Below, piece by piece: positions 8,678-16,802 of a stretch of DNA of 64,000 nt (position 1 is the stretch's first letter; each line of letters opens with the position of its first letter). Below the pieces are notes generated by a model. The model was not told the DNA's origin, did no database searches, and saw only the letters and a program-made list of their open reading frames with translations. The translations under genes were made by a program, and so were the position numbers. The DNA lies in the NCBI GenBank assembly GCA_963763015.1, contig CAVXML010000004.1, positions 62,001 through 126,000 on the forward strand, in the 5' to 3' direction. This DNA is from Fodinibacter sp963763015. GTDB taxonomy: Bacteria; Actinomycetota; Actinomycetes; Actinomycetales; Dermatophilaceae.

Positions 8678-8683
8678 AGCGTA
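8678..8683 (-). promoter_or_regulatory. -10 element (TACGCT) of a leaderless promoter
   Basis: Reading on the minus strand, TACGCT ends 6 nt before the GTG at 8671, matching TANNNT plus leaderless spacing. Confidence 0.55.
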
Positions 8684-8767
8684 TTTCCACGGCCGTCTCC
8701 GCGTCACGACGTCCGTGATGGGCAGCCGGAGGGTCTCCGCCTCGAGCGGACGATGGAGGACCCCGCG

Positions 8768-8773
8768 TAGGCT
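8768..8773 (+). promoter_or_regulatory. -10 element (TAGGCT) of a leaderless promoter
   Basis: TAGGCT ends 6 nt before the GTG at 8780 with no Shine-Dalgarno sequence between; same geometry as the divergent promoter at 8678-8683. Confidence 0.55.
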
Positions 8774-8779
8774 GCCGGG

Positions 8780-9235
8780 GTGCCCGAGGACCCGCCCAGG
8801 GTGGACCTGCGCCCGGTGGACCGGACGAACTGGCGCGACGTCGCCCGCCTCACCGTGACCGCGGAGCAGGAGCGCTTCGTCGCGACACCGACGTACTACC
8901 TGGCGTTGTGCACCTACGGCGAGGTGTGGCACCCGCTCGCAGCCCACGTCGGGTCCCCGGTGGTCGGGTTCCTCATGTGGGGCATCGACGACGCCGACGA
9001 CAGCTGCTGGCTCGGGGGCATCCTCGTCGACCGATCCCACCAGGGTCATGGGGTGGGCCGGGCGATCGTGCGGAAGGCGCTCGACCTGCTGCGGGTGCAG
9101 ACCGGCCGGACCGAGTTCGCTCTCTCCTACCAGCCCGAGAACCTCGTGGCACGACGGCTGTATGCCGGGCTCGGCTTCATCGAGACCGGTGAGGAGGATG
9201 ACGGCGAGGTCGTCGCCCGGATGTCGAGGCCCTGA
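8780..9235 (+). CDS. GNAT-family N-acetyltransferase
   Basis: A 151-residue single-domain GNAT protein. It shows the N-terminal LRPVDRTNWRDVARLTVTAE, the beta4 strand SCWLGGILVDRSHQGHGVGR with the acetyl-CoA pyrophosphate-binding Q-G-H-G-V-G-R loop (about residues 87-94), and the C-terminal NLVARRLYAGLGFIETGEED motif B. The layout (early YYLALCTYG, then LVDRSHQGHG) resembles spermine/spermidine acetyltransferase-like members, but the acceptor is not determinable. A putrescine-forming pathway lies at 19.7-21.8 kb; no direct linkage is visible. Confidence 0.85.
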   Translation: MPEDPPRVDLRPVDRTNWRDVARLTVTAEQERFVATPTYYLALCTYGEVWHPLAAHVGSPVVGFLMWGIDDADDSCWLGGILVDRSHQGHGVGRAIVRKALDLLRVQTGRTEFALSYQPENLVARRLYAGLGFIETGEEDDGEVVARMSRP

Positions 9236-9248
9236 GCGGCGGGCGGTG

Positions 9249-9843
9249 TCAGTCGCGCTGGTGCTCGGGCGCCTCTCGCACCGCCTCACGAACCACGCGC
9301 ACGGCGACCTCGGAGCCATAGCCCTTGCGGGCGAGCATCCCTGCGAGCCGCCGGGTCTGCACCACCGCGTCGAGGCCACTCATGGAGCGCAGCTTCTTCG
9401 CGACGAGGGCGCGCGCCCGCTCCTCCTCATCGCGGTCGTCCACCGCGTCGAGCGCCGCCTGCGCGGTGTCGTCGTCGACGCCCTTGCGACGCAGCTCCTG
9501 CGCCAGTGCTCGGCGTGCAAGCCCGCGACCCGCCTGCTGCGACCGGATGAGCAGGTCGGCGTACGCGGCGTCGTCGACCAAGCCGACCTCCTCCATCCGG
9601 TCGAGGACCCGGGCAGCGACCTCGTCGGGACAGCCTCGACGCCGGAGCACCTGCTCGAGCTGGCTCCGGCTGCGGGGTGCGGCGGTGAGCTGGCGCAGGA
9701 CGATCTGGCGCGCCCAGTCGTGCGGGTCCGGCTCGCGGCCCCTGCTGCGTGGGTCGGACTCGGGGTCCGGTGGGGGCGGCCCCGCTGCCGACGAGCCCCA
9801 CTGCCCATGCGGGCGGCGGGGTCGTCGAGTCGGCGAAGGACAT
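9249..9843 (-). CDS. recX: RecX recombination regulator, reading frame broken near the 5' end
   Basis: RecX binds RecA filaments and modulates their activity. The three-helix-repeat body is clear: ARQIVLRQLTAAPRSRSQLE, RRRGCPDEVAARVLDRMEEV, LVDDAAYADLLIRSQQAGRG, ARKGYGSEVAVRVVREAV. That frame has no ATG, GTG or TTG between the stop at 9866-9864 and an internal ATG at 9650. The natural start is ATG 9843 (MSFADSTTPPPAW), 20 nt after the recA stop, but it lies one frame away. The span 9249-9843 is 595 nt, one more than a multiple of three; removing one base in the G4/C5 runs near 9770-9787 joins the two into a normal 197-residue RecX. Either a sequence error or a true frameshift; if real, only a fragment from 9650 would be made. 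Confidence 0.85.
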
Positions 9844-9863
9844 CGCGCTGTGGGGTCGGTCGG

Positions 9864-12050
9864 TCAGAAGTCGACCGGAACCTCGGGGACGGCCGGCGCG
9901 TCGACGCGCGGCCCCACCCCGAGCTTCTCCTTGATCTTCTTCTCGATCTCATCGGCGAGGTCGGGGTTGTCCTTGAGGAAGGCGCGGGCGTTCTCCTTGC
10001 CCTGGCCCAGCTGGTCGCCGTCGTAGGTGTACCAGGCACCCGCCTTGCGGACGAAGCCGTGGTCGACGCCCATGTCGATGAGGCCGCCCTCACGCGAGAT
10101 GCCCTGGCCGTAGAGGATGTCGAACTCCGCCTGCTTGAACGGTGGAGACACCTTGTTCTTGACGACCTTGCACCGCGTGCGGTTGCCGACCGGGTCGGTG
10201 CCGTCCTTGAGGGTCTCGATGCGCCGCACGTCGAGGCGGACCGAGGCGTAGAACTTCAGCGCCTTCCCACCGGTCGTGGTCTCGGGGCTGTTGTGCACCA
10301 TGACCCCGTCGACGAAGTAGTTGTGCGTCCCGTCCACCTCGATGTCGAAGCGGTGCATCGAGCGAGTCGGGGGCTTGACGTGCACGTCGAGGACCCGCGC
10401 CGGAACCACGACCTCACGCGGCTCGACGAACTCCGGCTCGACGGCGAACTGCCCACGCAGGGCGGGGAGCAGCTTGTACTCCATCGATGGGTGAACGAAG
10501 GGCGCGATGACCTCCTGGAAACGACGGGTACCAGCCGTGGTCATCGTGAGGACCGCCGTGGCAGCGGATCCGGCACGACGGATCCGGCACTCGATGCCAT
10601 AGGTGTCCTTGAGGTGGTCCGCGAGGCGCGCTCGCGACCCCTCGCTCATCGCCTGGACACAGATCTCGATCCGGCCGCTGCCGCCCGTCGTGCGCTCCTG
10701 GAGTCCCTTGGAGCGCAGCGCGAACGAGCCGTCATCCATGTACCAGACGGCGAGGGCGAGCGGAGTGAGTGCCTTGAGGTACTCGGCGCTCAGGTGCTTG
10801 TGCCCATCACCCCAGTAGACGACCTCGCGGAGCTCGCCGAGCTCGGGGAGCGGGGAGAGATCCAGGTGGACCGCCCCGTTGGGCCGCACCGACCGGCTCT
10901 GCGCGATGTTGCCGAGCAGCCCAGCCTTCCAGTCGAGATACTCGACTTGCTTCGCCCCGTGTCCCATCCGGAAGCGCACGCCTCGACGTGCACGGGTGTT
11001 CGGCGCCAGGTGCGCGTCACCCATGAGTCCGCCGAGGACGACCTGCCACTGCTGAGCCGAGAGCCGCGCGGTCTCACCGACCATCACCCGGTCTCCGGCG
11101 GTGATCTCACCGGCCTCCCGCCACCCGCCCGGAGTGCGGATGAGGTGGTTCTCGGTCGCACCGAACTGGGACCGGCCGTTGCCGCCCGACTTCTCGACGG
11201 TGAACTGGAGGAACCTCTCGGCCGGTCCGTTGTCGAACCAGTTCGTCACCGGCCGGGCAACCACCTCGTCGCTCACCGGGTCGTACGTGCGGACCTCGAC
11301 CGGGAGCTTCTGGTTGACGATCTTGCCGATCTTCTCGGTGCTCCCGTCGGCGAGGACGACCCGCGAGCCGTACGAGAAGCAGCCGAACATCACCCCGATC
11401 TTCTCGCGGAGCTGGTTGATGAAGATCGCGGTCGTCCCGGTCGTGTTGAGGGCCCCGGTGATCTTGCGCAGGGCCTGGGACATCAGGCGTGCCTGGAGGC
11501 CTACGTGGCTGTCACCCATCTCGCCCTCGATCTCGGCCCGCGGCACGAGCGCCGCGACCGAGTCGATGACGATGATGTCGAGCGCGCCGGAGCGGATGAG
11601 CATGTCCGCGATCTCGAGCGCCTGCTCCCCGGTGTCCGGCTGGGAGACGAGGAGGGCGTCGGTGTCGACGCCCAGCTTCTTGGCGTACTCCGGGTCGAGC
11701 GCGTGCTCGGCGTCGATGAAGGCCGCGATGCCGCCGGCCTTCTGCGCGTTCGCGACGGCGTGGAGGGCCACGGTCGTCTTGCCCGAGCTCTCGGGGCCGT
11801 AGATCTCGACGACCCGTCCCCGGGGCAGGCCGCCGATGCCGAGCGCGACGTCGAGCGCGATCGAGCCGGTGGGGATGACCTCGATCGGGGGACGGACGTC
11901 GTCGCCGAGGCGCATGACGGCGCCCTTGCCGTGCTGCTTCTCGATCTGCGCCATGACCGAGCTCAGGGCCTTGTCGCGTTCACCGCCCGGTGCGGCCGCC
12001 GAGGGGTTGGGGGCGAGAACGCTCCCGCGGGAGCCGTTGGGACCAGCCAT
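9864..12050 (-). CDS. recA: RecA recombinase precursor containing an in-frame intein
   Basis: RecA drives homologous recombination and triggers LexA self-cleavage. The 728-residue precursor consists of extein residues 1-223, an intein of 364 residues (224-587) and extein residues 588-728, giving a mature RecA of 364 residues. Visible are Walker A GPESSGKTT (residues 85-93), LDIIVIDSVAALVPRAEIEG (Walker B), loop L1/L2 region with INQLREKIGVMFG, and the C-terminal QAEFDILYGQGISREGGLID. The intein sits between G223 and S588 in MFG|SPETTTGGKALKFY. ATG 12050 has an AAGGTG Shine-Dalgarno sequence. The SOS box and -10 lie about 165-190 bp upstream, predicting a 5' leader of roughly 160 nt. recX follows after 20 nt. 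Confidence 0.97.
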   Translation of the reverse strand: MAGPNGSRGSVLAPNPSAAAPGGERDKALSSVMAQIEKQHGKGAVMRLGDDVRPPIEVIPTGSIALDVALGIGGLPRGRVVEIYGPESSGKTTVALHAVANAQKAGGIAAFIDAEHALDPEYAKKLGVDTDALLVSQPDTGEQALEIADMLIRSGALDIIVIDSVAALVPRAEIEGEMGDSHVGLQARLMSQALRKITGALNTTGTTAIFINQLREKIGVMFGCFSYGSRVVLADGSTEKIGKIVNQKLPVEVRTYDPVSDEVVARPVTNWFDNGPAERFLQFTVEKSGGNGRSQFGATENHLIRTPGGWREAGEITAGDRVMVGETARLSAQQWQVVLGGLMGDAHLAPNTRARRGVRFRMGHGAKQVEYLDWKAGLLGNIAQSRSVRPNGAVHLDLSPLPELGELREVVYWGDGHKHLSAEYLKALTPLALAVWYMDDGSFALRSKGLQERTTGGSGRIEICVQAMSEGSRARLADHLKDTYGIECRIRRAGSAATAVLTMTTAGTRRFQEVIAPFVHPSMEYKLLPALRGQFAVEPEFVEPREVVVPARVLDVHVKPPTRSMHRFDIEVDGTHNYFVDGVMVHNSPETTTGGKALKFYASVRLDVRRIETLKDGTDPVGNRTRCKVVKNKVSPPFKQAEFDILYGQGISREGGLIDMGVDHGFVRKAGAWYTYDGDQLGQGKENARAFLKDNPDLADEIEKKIKEKLGVGPRVDAPAVPEVPVDF
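10290..11381 (-). other. RecA intein with LAGLIDADG homing endonuclease domain
   Basis: A 364-residue protein-splicing element. N-terminal splicing block A starts with the nucleophile cysteine (CFSYGSRVVLADGS), block B is GATENHLIRTPGGWREAG with the conserved T-x-x-H, and the C-terminal blocks F/G are ARVLDVHVKPP...RFDIEVDGTHNYF and VDGVMVHN, ending His-Asn, followed by extein Ser as the +1 nucleophile. Between them are the two dodecapeptide LAGLIDADG motifs, VLGGLMGDAHL and LAVWYMDDGSF, each retaining its acidic residue. All splicing residues are intact, so splicing is expected; endonuclease activity is plausible. The insertion point (MFG/SPET) is, from memory, that of the M. leprae RecA intein, not that of M. 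tuberculosis (before SPPFKQ, here uninterrupted). Confidence 0.96.
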
Positions 12051-12216
12051 GTCACACCTTGTCTTCCATCTCGTGCGCGAGCGCGCCCACCGGCGACCAT
12101 CTCTCGCCGTCGGTCTCGTCGCGAGGTCTGGTCAGACGCTAGGTGGCGGCACCGACAGCGGTCCCTGGCTGCCGTGGGCTGTGGACGGGGGCCGTCGGGG
12201 TCGTCACCTGGGGACG

Positions 12217-12239
12217 ACGATAGCCGAACACGTGTTCGA
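12217..12239 (-). promoter_or_regulatory. LexA SOS box with adjacent -10 of the recA promoter
   Basis: On the minus strand, 12239-12224 reads TCGAACACGTGTTCGG, differing from the actinobacterial SOS consensus TCGAAC-N4-GTTCGA at one outer base and containing a perfect 14-bp palindrome (12225-12238). One base downstream is TATCGT (12222-12217), a good TANNNT -10. LexA bound here would cover the -35 to -10 spacer. The SulP gene at 12290 diverges and starts 50 bp away, so it could be affected as well. Confidence 0.9.
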
Positions 12240-12289
12240 CGTGGCGCAATGCCTCGCGACACGCCGGGGGCCTGTGGTCGAATCGGCCC

Positions 12290-14095
12290 GTGCCCCCAGC
12301 CGTCGGCCACCACCGGTCACTCTCCTCCCGACGGCGACCGACGCTCGCGACCACCCTTCCCGGCCTGGTCGTCCTGCGGAGCTACCGGCGCGCGTGGCTG
12401 CGCGGCGACCTGCTCGCAGGCGTCACGGTCGCCGCCTACCTCGTGCCCCAGGTCATGGCCTACGCACAGATCGCCGGGCTGCCCCCGGCGACGGGGCTGG
12501 TCGCCATCGTGGCCCCGACCCTCGTCTACGCGGTGCTGGGGTCCTCTCGCCAGCTCTCCGTCGGCCCCGAGTCGACCACCGCCCTCATGACGGCGAGCGC
12601 GGTCGCCGCCGTGGGGGTCTCGGGTGCCGACGCCTACGCCGCGCTGGCCGCCGCACTGGCGGTCGTCACCGGCATCCTGTGCGTCCTCGGCTGGGTCTTC
12701 GGGCTGGGCTTCCTCGCCGACCTGCTCTCCAAGCCGGTGCTCGTCGGCTACCTCACCGGGGTGGCGGTGCTGATGGTCGTGAGCCAGCTCGACAGCCTCA
12801 CCGGCATCGAGGTCGACGGCGACTCCCTGCCCGCCCAGCTGTGGAGCGCTGCGCGGCACGTGGATGACGTGCACGTGCCCACGGTGGTCCTTGCGGGAGT
12901 CCTGCTCGTGCTGCTGCTCCTCGGTGCGCGCTTCGCCCCCCGGCTGCCCAACCCCCTGCTCGCGGTGCTCCTCGGTGCAGCGGCGGTGGTGGTGCTCGGC
13001 CTCGAGGATCTCGGCGTCGCCACCGTGGGGTCCCTCCCGGACCTCGTGCCCGAGCTGCGGCTCCCGGACCTGTCGCCGGCGGCGGTCGCGACCATGCTCG
13101 GCCCGGCGCTCGGCATCATGGTGGTGGCGTACTCCGACAACGTGCTCACAGCACGGGCCTTCGCCGAGCGCAGCGGCCAGCGGATCGACGCCAACCAGGA
13201 GTTCCTGGCGCTCGGCGCCTCGAACGTCGCCGGGGGCCTGCTCTCGGGCTTCCCCGTGAGCAGCAGCGGCAGCCGCACGGCCATCGGCGCCTCCATGGGG
13301 AGCCGGAGCCAGCTCTACTCGCTCGTCACCCTGGCCAGCGTCGCCGTGGCGGTCCTCGCCCTCGGACCGGTCATCGCCGCCTTCCCTCGCGCCGCGCTGG
13401 GCGCCCTCGTCGTCTATGCCGCCATCCGGCTCGTCGACGTCCCGGAGATCCGCCGGGTGGCCAGGTTCCGTCGCAGCGAGCTGGTCCTCCTCGTCGCCAC
13501 CACCCTCGGGGTGTTCCTCGTCGGCGCCCTCTACGGCATCCTCATCGCCGTCGCCCTCTCGCTCGGCGACCTCCTGCGACGCGTGGCCCGCGCGCACGAC
13601 GGCATCCTCGGCTACGTGCCGGGAATGGCGGGCATGCACGACATCGACGACTTCCCGACGGCGCGCCAGGTGCCGGGTCTGGTCGTCTACCGGTACGACT
13701 CACCCCTGTTCTTCGCCAACGCCGACGACTTCCGCCACCGGGCGCTCGCGGCGGTCGACGAGGCCACAGCGCCCGTCGAGTGGCTCGTGATCAACGCCGA
13801 GGCCAACGTCGAGGTCGACCTCACGAGCCTGGACGCGCTCGACCAGCTGCGACGCGAGCTCGAGGGGCGCGGCATCGTGCTCGCCCTCGCGCGCGTCAAG
13901 CAGGATCTGCTCGACGACCTCGACGCCGCCGGTCTCCTCGAGGCCATCGGGACGGCACGCATCTACCCCACGCTGCCGACCGCGGTGCAGGCGTACCTCG
14001 CGTGGTACGAGGAGCACCACGGCGAACCGCACCCCTTCGGTCCGATGCCGCCGCCGGTCCCGCCCGGTCCAGCCGTCAGCGGCGAGGGGTCTTGA
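12290..14095 (+). CDS. SulP-family anion transporter (SLC26-like) with STAS domain
   Basis: Inner-membrane transporter of the SulP/SLC26 family, which carries sulfate, bicarbonate or other anions; the substrate is not fixed by sequence. The 601-residue protein begins the transport domain with LRGDLLAGVTVAAYLVPQVM and the signature AYAQIAGLPPATGLVA, followed by SVGPESTTALMTAS and about a dozen hydrophobic segments, NVAGGLLSGFPVSSSGSRTA, and a cytoplasmic STAS domain from about residue 455 (VYRYDSPLFFANADDFRHR, NAEANVEVDLTSLDALDQL). GTG 12290 is preceded by TCGAAT 6 nt upstream, a weak leaderless -10; a start a few codons further in is possible. The end overlaps the convergent protease gene by 20 bp. 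Confidence 0.92.
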   Translation: MPPAVGHHRSLSSRRRPTLATTLPGLVVLRSYRRAWLRGDLLAGVTVAAYLVPQVMAYAQIAGLPPATGLVAIVAPTLVYAVLGSSRQLSVGPESTTALMTASAVAAVGVSGADAYAALAAALAVVTGILCVLGWVFGLGFLADLLSKPVLVGYLTGVAVLMVVSQLDSLTGIEVDGDSLPAQLWSAARHVDDVHVPTVVLAGVLLVLLLLGARFAPRLPNPLLAVLLGAAAVVVLGLEDLGVATVGSLPDLVPELRLPDLSPAAVATMLGPALGIMVVAYSDNVLTARAFAERSGQRIDANQEFLALGASNVAGGLLSGFPVSSSGSRTAIGASMGSRSQLYSLVTLASVAVAVLALGPVIAAFPRAALGALVVYAAIRLVDVPEIRRVARFRRSELVLLVATTLGVFLVGALYGILIAVALSLGDLLRRVARAHDGILGYVPGMAGMHDIDDFPTARQVPGLVVYRYDSPLFFANADDFRHRALAAVDEATAPVEWLVINAEANVEVDLTSLDALDQLRRELEGRGIVLALARVKQDLLDDLDAAGLLEAIGTARIYPTLPTAVQAYLAWYEEHHGEPHPFGPMPPPVPPGPAVSGEGS

Positions 14096-16703
14096 CCGTC
14101 GCTATCGGACTCCACGCAGACGGTCCCACGGAGCTGTCCGCGCGAACGCGGTACCGGTACGACGTCGAGGCGAGCACCGTCTCGTCGACGTAGCTGACAG
14201 CGTTCGCTCCTACGGTCGCCAGGCTCACGAAGTTCGTGCAGCGTGACCCGGTGCACCGTTGAACGGTGAAGCCGGTCTCGTTGGTCGACGTGTCCGTCCA
14301 CGCCACCACGACCCTCGTGGCGGAGGCGGCAGTGGCAGTCAGGGAGGTCGGCGCCGACGGGAGGGCCGTCGGCTGGGTCCTGGCGCTGGCCGTGTTGGTG
14401 TACCCCGAGAAGCCGAACCCGTTGAAGGCTCGCACCCTGTAGGCATACGTCGTGTCAGCGGTGCGACCGGGGTCGGTGAATGCCGTGACGTCGGCGGACA
14501 CGGTGGCCACCTCTGCGAACGTGGAGCACCCCACACCGGTACAGCGTTCGATGGCGAAGCCGGTCTCGTCGGTCGAGGTGTCGCTCCATGCGAGGTTGAC
14601 CGCCGAGCTCGTCGCCGCGTTGGCGGTCAGGCCCGTCGGGGTGGTCGGCACGGAACCGGCGCGGTGCTGCCTGCGTCGTCGCCGAGGCCGGCTCGGACCA
14701 CGACGAGAGGTCTCCGTTGCGCACCGACCGCACGCGGTAGAGGTACGTCGTGCTCGCGGTGAGGCCGCTGTCCGAGTAGCGCCGTGCTGTTCGCGGGAAG
14801 CGTCGTGAGATTCGCGAAGTCTGGTGCAGCCTCCACCGGTGCAGCGCTGCACCTCGAAGCCCGTCTCGTCCTGAGCGGTGTCGCTCCACGTCAGGCTCAC
14901 GGCCGAGGCGGAGGTCGCGGTGGCCGTGAGGCCCGTCGGCGCCGAGGGGGGTGGGGGCACGGCCGCGCCCACCGCGCCGAAGACGTCCGCCTGGAACGAC
15001 CCCGCACCCGAGAAGGACTCCACGCGCAGCTGCCAGGTACCGGCAACGGCACTGGCCACACCCACCGTCTCGAAACGCCCAGGGGCGGCGCAGTTGCCGT
15101 TCGTCGACTCGAGCATGCACCGGCTCATCGCGACGACCGTGCCCGAGGGGCTCACGAGGTAGGCGTCGAGGTCCGGAGCCCACTCGTAGCCGAACCAGCA
15201 CGACCCGCCGACCGGCAGCAGGCAGCTGGCGGCACCGTTGGTCGTGCGAAGGGTCACCCCGAGCGGCTGGCCGGCGGCGGTCACCGAGATCGGGAACGAC
15301 CTGACCCCTCCCGAGGTGACCGATCCCTCGACGAGCGCGTGGCCCGGCCACGGGGCAGTGCCTGCCCCCAGACCGGGGACGAGCGCCGAGAGGAACGCCC
15401 TCGCGTCCACGAGCCCGGCACCCCACTCGTCGTCCACACCGGGCACGCCGGCGTCCCGCGCGGTGGACCGCAGGGCGGCCTTCACGACGGCAGGGGACGC
15501 GGCGGGCGCGGCCTCAAGACCGAGCGCGACGACGCCGGCGACGAACGGCGTGGCCATGGAGGTGCCCGACATGGTCGTCGACGAGCTCGTCGTGCCGGCC
15601 CTCGCCGCCACGACGCTCAACCCCGGCGCGACGACGTCGGGCTTGTGCGGGGCCGCAGGGTTGGCCGTCGGTCCGCGACTCGAGAACCCGGCGAGGTAGA
15701 GCGAGGTGTCGCTGTCTGAGGCCCCGGCGAGGCTCGCCGGGTCGGATGCCGCCCCGACCGTCACGACGTTCGTCGCGACACCCGGCGAGGAGATCGTGCC
15801 CGGGGCGTCGCCGGAGTTGCCGGCCGCCGCGACGACGACCTTGCCCGCTGCCACTGCGGCATCGGAGGCGCGGCTCCCGGCATCCGATCCGTCGGACCCG
15901 GGGCTGCCGAGGGACATGGAGATGACGCGGACGTCGCCTCGCGCGGCGCACCACTCGATCGCCGCGACGACGTCGGCGTCCGCACCGGACCCAGCGCTGT
16001 TGAGCACCTTGGCCGCAACCAGGGTGGCACCGGTGGCGACCCCGCCGTAGGAGGCGTCGGCCGAGCCGACGGGCCGGCCCGCCGCGATACCGGCGACGTG
16101 GGTGCCGTGCCCGTGGTCGTCGAACGGCACCTGCGACGCGGTGACCCAGTCCCTCCAGCCGACCACGCGCCCGGAGAGCTGCTGGTGGTTGGGGTCGATG
16201 CCGGTGTCGATGACGCAGATGCCGACCCCCGTGCCGTCGAGCGTCGTGTCCCCCACCGTGTAGGCGGTGCGCGCCGCCGTCACGCCGTAGTCCAGGTTGC
16301 CCGAGGCGTCCAGGGCGCGCACCACGCCGTTCAGCTCGACCCGTGTCACACCAGGCACCCGGCTCAGCGCCTGCACCTGCCCGGCGGTGACCGAGCCCGA
16401 GAACCCCGTGAAGGTCCGGTAACGATGGTCGACCTCCAGCGAAGGTGCCGCCCGCCGCGCCGCGTCGGGGGTCGCCCCCTGGACGATGATGCCCACCTGC
16501 TCGCCCGGCCCGGAGTCGGCGAGCGCCGACTCGAGGTCGTCCGCGATGCGGTCCCGGTCGGAGTCCCCCTTGCCCACCCCGGCATCGGCGACGGTGGCCG
16601 GCCCGGGCGGCCTCGGTGCGGCAGCGGCCGGCAGCGCCACTCCCGCACTCACGGCGAGAGAGGCCAGGGCGACGACACTGCTCGTGCGGAGGGAGATCGA
16701 CAT
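14076..16703 (-). CDS. Secreted subtilisin-family (S8) serine protease with fibronectin type III repeats; middle repeat frame-shifted
   Basis: Extracellular protease. A Sec signal peptide is visible (MSISLRTSSVVALASLAVSA, cleavage after LPAAAA), then an I9-like propeptide (to about 130), and the S8 domain with D166 (CVIDTGID), H199 (HGHGTHVAG), the oxyanion asparagine (AAAGNSG) and S382 (SGTSMATPF). A pre-peptidase C-terminal-like region (about 480-590) is followed by three Fn3 repeats (PTGLTATATSASAVSLTW, PTGLTANAATSSAVNLAW, PTSLTATAASATRVVVAW). Inside the first repeat the frame slips three times (near 14820-14825, 14772-14785 and 14652-14667); removing one base at each place restores FANLTTLPANSTAY, TYLYRVRSVRNGDLSSWSEP and a normal domain. 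The net shift is zero, so the third repeat is read correctly. Start 16703 was chosen for the signal peptide and a GGAG sequence upstream. Confidence 0.9.
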   Translation of the reverse strand: MSISLRTSSVVALASLAVSAGVALPAAAAPRPPGPATVADAGVGKGDSDRDRIADDLESALADSGPGEQVGIIVQGATPDAARRAAPSLEVDHRYRTFTGFSGSVTAGQVQALSRVPGVTRVELNGVVRALDASGNLDYGVTAARTAYTVGDTTLDGTGVGICVIDTGIDPNHQQLSGRVVGWRDWVTASQVPFDDHGHGTHVAGIAAGRPVGSADASYGGVATGATLVAAKVLNSAGSGADADVVAAIEWCAARGDVRVISMSLGSPGSDGSDAGSRASDAAVAAGKVVVAAAGNSGDAPGTISSPGVATNVVTVGAASDPASLAGASDSDTSLYLAGFSSRGPTANPAAPHKPDVVAPGLSVVAARAGTTSSSTTMSGTSMATPFVAGVVALGLEAAPAASPAVVKAALRSTARDAGVPGVDDEWGAGLVDARAFLSALVPGLGAGTAPWPGHALVEGSVTSGGVRSFPISVTAAGQPLGVTLRTTNGAASCLLPVGGSCWFGYEWAPDLDAYLVSPSGTVVAMSRCMLESTNGNCAAPGRFETVGVASAVAGTWQLRVESFSGAGSFQADVFGAVGAAVPPPPSAPTGLTATATSASAVSLTWSDTAQDETGFEVQRCTGGGCTRLRESHDASREQHGATRTAASPRARRTSTACGRCATETSRRGPSRPRRRRRQHRAGSVPTTPTGLTANAATSSAVNLAWSDTSTDETGFAIERCTGVGCSTFAEVATVSADVTAFTDPGRTADTTYAYRVRAFNGFGFSGYTNTASARTQPTALPSAPTSLTATAASATRVVVAWTDTSTNETGFTVQRCTGSRCTNFVSLATVGANAVSYVDETVLASTSYRYRVRADSSVGPSAWSPIATVKTPRR

Positions 16704-16802
16704 CGGGCACGCTCCATTCCAGGCGGAAGCCACGTCGAGCATGGCAGCGGCCGGAGTGGCCCGGGAATGGCCCGTTCGGACCACCCGGTGGCCCGTCCAC
16801 CC

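Noticed and set aside
10290..11381. Intein as an independent homing-endonuclease gene
   Set aside because: It is in frame with both recA exteins and has complete splicing junctions, so it is part of the recA precursor.
9048..12590. A very long plus-strand open frame (over 1100 codons) opposite recA and recX
   Set aside because: It is antisense to the fully conserved recA, has low-complexity Arg/Asp/Val composition and no recognisable domain; a shadow of codon bias in high-GC DNA.
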